Source: Desulfovibrio sp. (GTDB lineage: Bacteria > Desulfobacterota > Desulfovibrionia > Desulfovibrionales > Desulfovibrionaceae). Taken from it: DNA of 64,000 bases. Where the stretch lies: contig JALHJW010000005.1 in the NCBI GenBank assembly GCA_022839785.1, positions 1 through 64,000 on the forward strand, written 5' to 3'. Position 1 is the first letter of the stretch. Every line of letters begins with the position of its first letter. A model generated the notes under the pieces. The model was given only the letters and a program-made list of their open reading frames with translations, had not been told where the DNA came from and ran no database searches. The position numbers and the translations under genes are program-made. This document shows positions 59,803 through 64,000 of the stretch, piece by piece.

Positions 59803-61269
59803 TCAGTGTCCTGCGGCCATGCGGGCCAGGTCGAGGAAGACCCCGGGGGCGAAAAAGAGGCCCACGGAGATGAGCGCCGTGAGGCACAGCGGGACCACGC
59901 AGAGGAGCGGGGCCTCGCGCGCCGGGCCGGCGTGCTGCGCCTCCTCGTCCGTGCAGAAGAAGGCGCGGTAGGTGATGGGCAGGAAGTAGGCCGCGTTCAG
60001 CAGGGAGCTGAGCAGCAGCGTGGCCGCCAGCCACCAGCTCCCGCCCTCGATGCAGCCGAGGAGCAGATGCCATTTGGAGAGGAATCCGGCCGTGGGCGGG
60101 ATGCCGATGATGGACAGCGAGGCGATGAAGAAGGCCAGCATGGTCACGGGCATGCGGCGGCCGATGCCCGCCATCCTGCTGACGTATTTCTCGTGCGTGG
60201 CCACGTAGATGGCCCCGGCGCAGAAGAAGAGGGTGATCTTGCCGAAGGCGTGGGCCGCGATGTGCAGCAGGCCGCCGGTCATGCCCGCGGCGTTCAGCAG
60301 CCCCGCGCCGAAGACGATGTAGGCGAGCTGGCCGATGGTGGAGAAGGCCAGCCTGCGCTTCAGCCCGTCCTGGGAGAGCGCGATGGCCGAGGCCGTGAGC
60401 ATGGTCGCGGCGGCCACGAAGGTGATCAGCCCGCCCGCGCCCATGCCGCGCAGCAGATCGACCCCGAAGACGCCCGTGACCACGCGGTAGATGCAGAACA
60501 CGCCGACCTTGACCACGGCCACGGCGTGCAGCAGCGAGGAGACCGGCGTGGGCGCGACCATGGCCGCGGGCAGCCAGGAGTGGAGGGGCATGAGCGCGGC
60601 CTTGGCGAAACCGAAGAGGAACATGACCAGCAGCGCCCACAGCCACGCGTCCGGGAGTTTGCCCGCCAGCCCTCCGGCATGGGCGAAGTCCAGGCTGCCG
60701 GTGAGCGCGCCCACGGCGATCATGGCCGGGAGCGCCAGGGCGATGGACGCGCCCACGATGTAGGTCAGGTAGGTGCGGCCCGAGCGGCGGCTCTCCTCGT
60801 CCTGGTGGTGGGCGACCAGGGGGTAGGTAGCGAAGGAGAGCGCCTCGTAGAAGAGGTACATGGTCAGGAGGTTGGCCGAGAAGGCCACGCCCAGGGCCGC
60901 GAAGATGGAGACCGCGAAGTAGGCGTAGAAGCGCGTCTGGGCGTGCTCGGAGAGGCCCCGCATGTAGCCGATGGCGTAGGCCTCGGTGACGATCCACAGG
61001 AAGGAGGCCGTGAGGGCGAAGAGCAGCCCCATGGCGTCCACGCGCAAGGCCAGGGCCGCGCCGGGAAGCACCTCGGCGATGGTCAGGGTCGGGCAGTCGC
61101 CCCTGAGCACGGCCGGGATCATGGAGGCCGTGAGGCAGAAGGCCAGCCCCGCGGCCAGGAAGGTCCAGGCCTCGCGCAGGTTGGCGCTCCTCGCGGTGAT
61201 CCCCGTGGGCACGGCGATGAGCGCGGCGGCCAGGGCCAGGAGCGGGGCGAGGGTCATGTCGGCGTGCAT
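59803..61269 (-). CDS. Mrp/Mnh-type antiporter large subunit (MrpD/NuoM-like), second copy
   Basis: 488 residues, multispanning. Proton-channel hallmarks are all present: the TM5 Glu in LFYEALSFATYPLV, the TM7 Lys in GFAKAALMPLHSWLPAAM, APTPVSSLLHAVAVVKVGVF, and the distal segment SIIGIPPTAGFLSKWHLL. It belongs to the same operon as the other two large subunits. ATG at 61269 is used; a second ATG four codons on is possible. Confidence 0.92.
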   Translation of the reverse strand: MHADMTLAPLLALAAALIAVPTGITARSANLREAWTFLAAGLAFCLTASMIPAVLRGDCPTLTIAEVLPGAALALRVDAMGLLFALTASFLWIVTEAYAIGYMRGLSEHAQTRFYAYFAVSIFAALGVAFSANLLTMYLFYEALSFATYPLVAHHQDEESRRSGRTYLTYIVGASIALALPAMIAVGALTGSLDFAHAGGLAGKLPDAWLWALLVMFLFGFAKAALMPLHSWLPAAMVAPTPVSSLLHAVAVVKVGVFCIYRVVTGVFGVDLLRGMGAGGLITFVAAATMLTASAIALSQDGLKRRLAFSTIGQLAYIVFGAGLLNAAGMTGGLLHIAAHAFGKITLFFCAGAIYVATHEKYVSRMAGIGRRMPVTMLAFFIASLSIIGIPPTAGFLSKWHLLLGCIEGGSWWLAATLLLSSLLNAAYFLPITYRAFFCTDEEAQHAGPAREAPLLCVVPLCLTALISVGLFFAPGVFLDLARMAAGH

Positions 61270-61288
61270 GGCGCGTCCGTGTTCGCGG

Positions 61289-62752
61289 TCAGGTGAGCGG
61301 GGCCAGGAGCGGGACCACCACGCGCTCCACGATCTGTCCCGTGGCCAGGCCCAGGAGCGGCAGCGAGAGCGCCACGGCGGCGAGCGGCACGAGGCGCGCG
61401 GCGCTCACGTCGCCCGCGACGAGGCCCGGCCGTTCGTCCTTTTCGAAAAAGGCGATCTCGAAGACCCGGAAGAAGAGCAGGACGTTGACCAGGCTGGAGA
61501 GGACCAGGGCCGCCACGAAGGGCCAGTGGCCCGCCGCCATGCCGCCCTTGATCAGGTACCACTTGCTGAAGAAGCCGCAGAAGGGCGGCACGCCGATCAT
61601 GGACAGGGCCCCGGCCGTCAGTCCTGCCATGGTCCAGGGCATGGTCCCGAACAGGCCGCGCAGCTTCTCGAAGGCCAGGGAGCCCCGGCGGCGCTCGATG
61701 TTGGCCGCGGCCATGAAGACGCACAGGGTCATGGCCAGGTCCGCGTAGATGTGCAGCACCGTGCCGGTGAGGGCGTCGCGGTTGCCCAGGAACAGCCCCC
61801 CGGCCATGTAGCCCACCTCGGCCAGGACGATGAAGCAGAGCATGCGCCGCAGGTTCTTCTGGTACAGGGCCATGACCGCGCCCAGCAGGATGGCGGCCAC
61901 GGAGAGCCAGACCATGATCTGCGGCAGGGCGGGCGCGGCGCGCAGGAACTCGGGCGGGAAGAGGCTGACCTGGAAGCGCACGAGCACGTAGGCCATGACC
62001 TTGGTGGTCATGGGCGCGACCAGCCCGGCGGCCACGGCCGGGGCCTCGCCGTAGGCCCCGGGCAGCCAGCCGTGGAAGGGGAAGAGCCCCATCTTCACCG
62101 CCACGCCGAGCAGGATCAGGGCCAGGGCCGCGCCCACGGCCGGGGCGGTGGCCATGGCGGGCAGGATGGCGGCCATGTCCGGCAGGTTCAGGGTGCCGGT
62201 CTTGATGTACAGGAAGCCCACGCCCAGCAGGTAGAGGGACGCGCCCGCGGCCCCCAGCAGGAGGTAGTTGAGGCTCGCCAGCTCGGAGCGCTCCGACCCC
62301 ATGGAGATGAGGGCGTAGCACGAGAGCGCGGTGATCTCGATGAGCACGTAGAAGTTGAAGACGTCGCCGGTCACGACCATGCCCATGTGGCCCGCGGCGG
62401 CCAGGAGATAGAGGGCGTAGAAGGTGTGGTCCTTCTCGGGGTAGCGGTGGGCGATCTCGCGCCGCGCGCCCCAGAGGTTGAGCAGCGCGCCCGCGGCGAT
62501 GAGGAAGACGAGGGCGCAGGCCAGCGGGTCCAGGGTGTAGGCGATGCCGAAGGGCGCGGGCCAGTTGCCCAGGAGGTAGGTCTGCGGCCCCCCCTTGAGC
62601 ACGCGCAGCAGGGCGTCCAGGGCGGCCGTGGCCGAGAGGGCCAGGGCGGTGAGGGCGATCCAGTGCTCGCGCTTCCCGCCCGCCCAGCCGCTGAACACGC
62701 AGAAGAACGCGCCGAAGAGGGGCGCGATGACGGCTACGAGCGCGGCGTGCAT
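61289..62752 (-). CDS. Mrp/Mnh-type antiporter large subunit (MrpD/NuoN-like), first copy
   Basis: 487 residues, multispanning. The TM5 Glu is in NFYVLIEITALSCYALI, the TM7 Lys in VAVKMGLFPFHGWLPGAY, then APMTTKVMAYVLVR, and the distal motif SMIGVPPFCGFFSKWYLI. GGGAGGCGAGG precedes the ATG at 62752, which overlaps the C-like subunit by 19 bases. An upstream in-frame ATG at 62824 would add Arg/Gly-rich residues and is rejected. Confidence 0.92.
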   Translation of the reverse strand: MHAALVAVIAPLFGAFFCVFSGWAGGKREHWIALTALALSATAALDALLRVLKGGPQTYLLGNWPAPFGIAYTLDPLACALVFLIAAGALLNLWGARREIAHRYPEKDHTFYALYLLAAAGHMGMVVTGDVFNFYVLIEITALSCYALISMGSERSELASLNYLLLGAAGASLYLLGVGFLYIKTGTLNLPDMAAILPAMATAPAVGAALALILLGVAVKMGLFPFHGWLPGAYGEAPAVAAGLVAPMTTKVMAYVLVRFQVSLFPPEFLRAAPALPQIMVWLSVAAILLGAVMALYQKNLRRMLCFIVLAEVGYMAGGLFLGNRDALTGTVLHIYADLAMTLCVFMAAANIERRRGSLAFEKLRGLFGTMPWTMAGLTAGALSMIGVPPFCGFFSKWYLIKGGMAAGHWPFVAALVLSSLVNVLLFFRVFEIAFFEKDERPGLVAGDVSAARLVPLAAVALSLPLLGLATGQIVERVVVPLLAPLT

Positions 62753-63153
62753 GCCTCGCCTCCCGGGTCGCCGCGCAGTCTGGCCAGGATCTCGTCCTCC
62801 TCCAGGGTGCCGTACCTGCGCCACAGCCGCAGGGTCAGGGCCAGGGCCACGCCCAGGGTGGCCACCGAGACCACGATGGCCGTGAGCATCAGCACGTGCG
62901 GCAGGGGGTTGATGTAGGCCGCGGCGTCGATGCCCCCCCGGCCGGCCGCGTCGGCGGCGGTGAGGATGGGGATGGTGGCCCCCTCCTTGGAACCGATGGA
63001 GACGTAAAAGAGCATGATCGCGGTCTGGAAGATGCCCAGGCCGATGATCTTCTTCACGAGGTTGCGCTTCACAGCCATGCCGTAGAGCCCGGTGAGCATG
63101 ATGAAGAAGTAGGCCCAGAAGTTGGCCTTGCCGAGCAGGGGGGCGAAGTCCAT
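62734..63153 (-). CDS. Antiporter subunit C (MnhC/NuoK-like)
   Basis: 139 residues and three helices. NuoK/MrpC-type sequence is seen in MLTGLYGMAVKRNLVKKIIG, IFQTAIMLFYVSIG and PHVLMLTAIVVSVATLGVAL. A hydrophilic C-terminus of about 25 residues (EEDEILARLRGDPGG) is longer than usual. It starts 1 base after the B-like gene. It is a small membrane subunit of the ion-pumping module. Confidence 0.92.
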   Translation of the reverse strand: MDFAPLLGKANFWAYFFIMLTGLYGMAVKRNLVKKIIGLGIFQTAIMLFYVSIGSKEGATIPILTAADAAGRGGIDAAAYINPLPHVLMLTAIVVSVATLGVALALTLRLWRRYGTLEEDEILARLRGDPGGEACTPRS

Positions 63154-63154
63154 G

Positions 63155-63988
63155 TCACAGGCCCTCCATGATGGTGCCCTCGGAGGAGACGAGCTTGAAG
63201 ATGGTCGTCAGCGAGGCGCAGACCGTGAGCGCCACGCCCAGCTCCACCAGCAGGATGCCCAGCGAGTGCGCGCCCGGCCCGTCCATGCCGAAGGCCAGGG
63301 TCATCCAGCCGTAGTCCATGAACTGCATGCCCGCCCAGAGGGCCAGCGCGCCGATGCCCACGTAGAGGCTCACGCCCGCGGCCGCGAGCAGGTGCATGGT
63401 GCGCTCGGCCACGTGGTCGGTGAGGGTGCGCAGGTCGTGCGAGACGGCCAGCAGGATGTAGGACGCGCCGAAGATCACCCCCGCCTGGAAGCCGCCGCCC
63501 GGGCTGTAGTGGCCGTGGGCCAGGACGTAGATGGCGAAGAGCTGCAGGAAGGGGATCATGCCCCGGCTCACCGTCTCCAGGATCACGCTGCGCGGGGTCC
63601 ACTCCGAGTCGATCTGCTCGAACCGGCCGCGCAGCCGGGGCAGGGGGCAGCCGCGCCGGAGCGTGAGCACCAGCCCGGTGGGCGCGTGGCGGTAGTGGAA
63701 GACGTTCGCCACGCAGGCCTCACGCGCGGCGCGGATGATGAAGAAGCAGGCCAGGGCGGCGCAGAAGACCACCACGGTCTCGAACATGGTGTCGTAGCTG
63801 CGGTAGTCGGCCAGGGTGGCGGTCACGAGGTTGGGCGTGCGGGCGTCGTCGTAGGAGCGCTCGATGAAGAAGCGCGAGACGTGGAGGCCCGCCGGGGAGG
63901 CCGGGTCGCCCCAGGCCGGGAAGTCCAGCGCGGCGCGGAAGAGGAAGGCCGCGGTCAGGGTCAGGGCGACGAGGGTCAGGGTGCGCAT
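63155..63988 (-). CDS. Antiporter subunit B-like protein (MnhB domain)
   Basis: 277 residues. The C-terminal half is a clear MnhB domain (SVILETVSRGMIPFLQLFAI and HGHYSPGGGFQAGVIFGASY). The N-terminal half has two helices and an extracytoplasmic stretch (residues ~25-60), as in MbhE/F-type proteins fused to MnhB. Its ATG shares one base with the TGA (63988-63990) of an upstream gene whose last codons (T-K-D) reach the window edge, so the operon continues to the right. Confidence 0.9.
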   Translation of the reverse strand: MRTLTLVALTLTAAFLFRAALDFPAWGDPASPAGLHVSRFFIERSYDDARTPNLVTATLADYRSYDTMFETVVVFCAALACFFIIRAAREACVANVFHYRHAPTGLVLTLRRGCPLPRLRGRFEQIDSEWTPRSVILETVSRGMIPFLQLFAIYVLAHGHYSPGGGFQAGVIFGASYILLAVSHDLRTLTDHVAERTMHLLAAAGVSLYVGIGALALWAGMQFMDYGWMTLAFGMDGPGAHSLGILLVELGVALTVCASLTTIFKLVSSEGTIMEGL

Positions 63989-64000
63989 CAGTCCTTGGTC

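Noticed and set aside
63988..64000. A further gene at the right edge
   Set aside because: Only the last three codons and stop are inside the window; noted with the B-like subunit but too short to annotate separately.

Overview
The window is about 70% G+C and densely coded. Its gene content fits a sulfate-reducing member of the Desulfovibrionales (Deltaproteobacteria/Desulfobacterota): a complete type VI secretion locus, several chemoreceptors, a selenocysteine tRNA gene, an Mrp-like multisubunit cation/proton antiporter and a large Lon-like protease. That taxonomic call is inference from gene content and composition; no marker gene was compared.

Layout, left to right. (1) 1-4010: a frameshifted 3' end of an RluA-type pseudouridine synthase, then a single-polypeptide restriction-modification enzyme of the MmeI/Eco57I type whose presumed target-recognition segment is clearly AT-richer than its surroundings. 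(2) 4139-9090: divergent pat (protein lysine acetyltransferase) and acs (AMP-forming acetyl-CoA synthetase), an enzyme beside its likely modifier. (3) 9115-13444: an outer-membrane lipid-transport (Mla/MCE) operon with a STAS-MlaE fusion, MlaF, MlaD, a PqiC-like lipoprotein and a DUF3313 lipoprotein. (4) 13579-18902: a chemoreceptor with a zinc-binding-type motif in its external domain, the flagellar stator pair motAB with a PilZ-type protein, and a convergent gene encoding only the C-terminal part of FliG. (5) 18940-45179: a type VI secretion locus on the minus strand in the order tssA-B-C-hcp-tssE-F-G-H(clpV)-unknown-tssJ-K-L-M-AMIN protein-vgrG-DUF2169/pentapeptide-pentapeptide-DUF3540-PAAR-like DUF4150. 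(6) 45431-53687: a DedA membrane protein, an hsp20-lon-like-hybrid kinase operon, and an orphan histidine kinase with a periplasmic ABC-type binding domain. (7) 53837-57286: a second chemoreceptor, an SGNH hydrolase and selC. (8) 57287-64000: an Mrp/Mnh-like antiporter operon (B-like, C-like, three large proton-channel subunits, one tiny membrane protein) ending in a cyclic-nucleotide-binding-domain protein; it continues beyond the right edge.

How parts may work together. The T6SS has all thirteen core components, but no OmpA-type peptidoglycan anchor, no Fha/PpkA/PppA module and no obvious effector-immunity pair inside the window. An AMIN-domain protein may supply cell-wall contact, and the VgrG tail plus the DUF2169/DUF3540/DUF4150/pentapeptide set look like a cargo-loading module. 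The most intriguing item is the FliG-C-only protein. It keeps, in charge, all five residues by which FliG contacts the stator. It lies at the end of the T6SS gene row and converges on motA-motB-PilZ, which suggests a flagellar clutch or brake.
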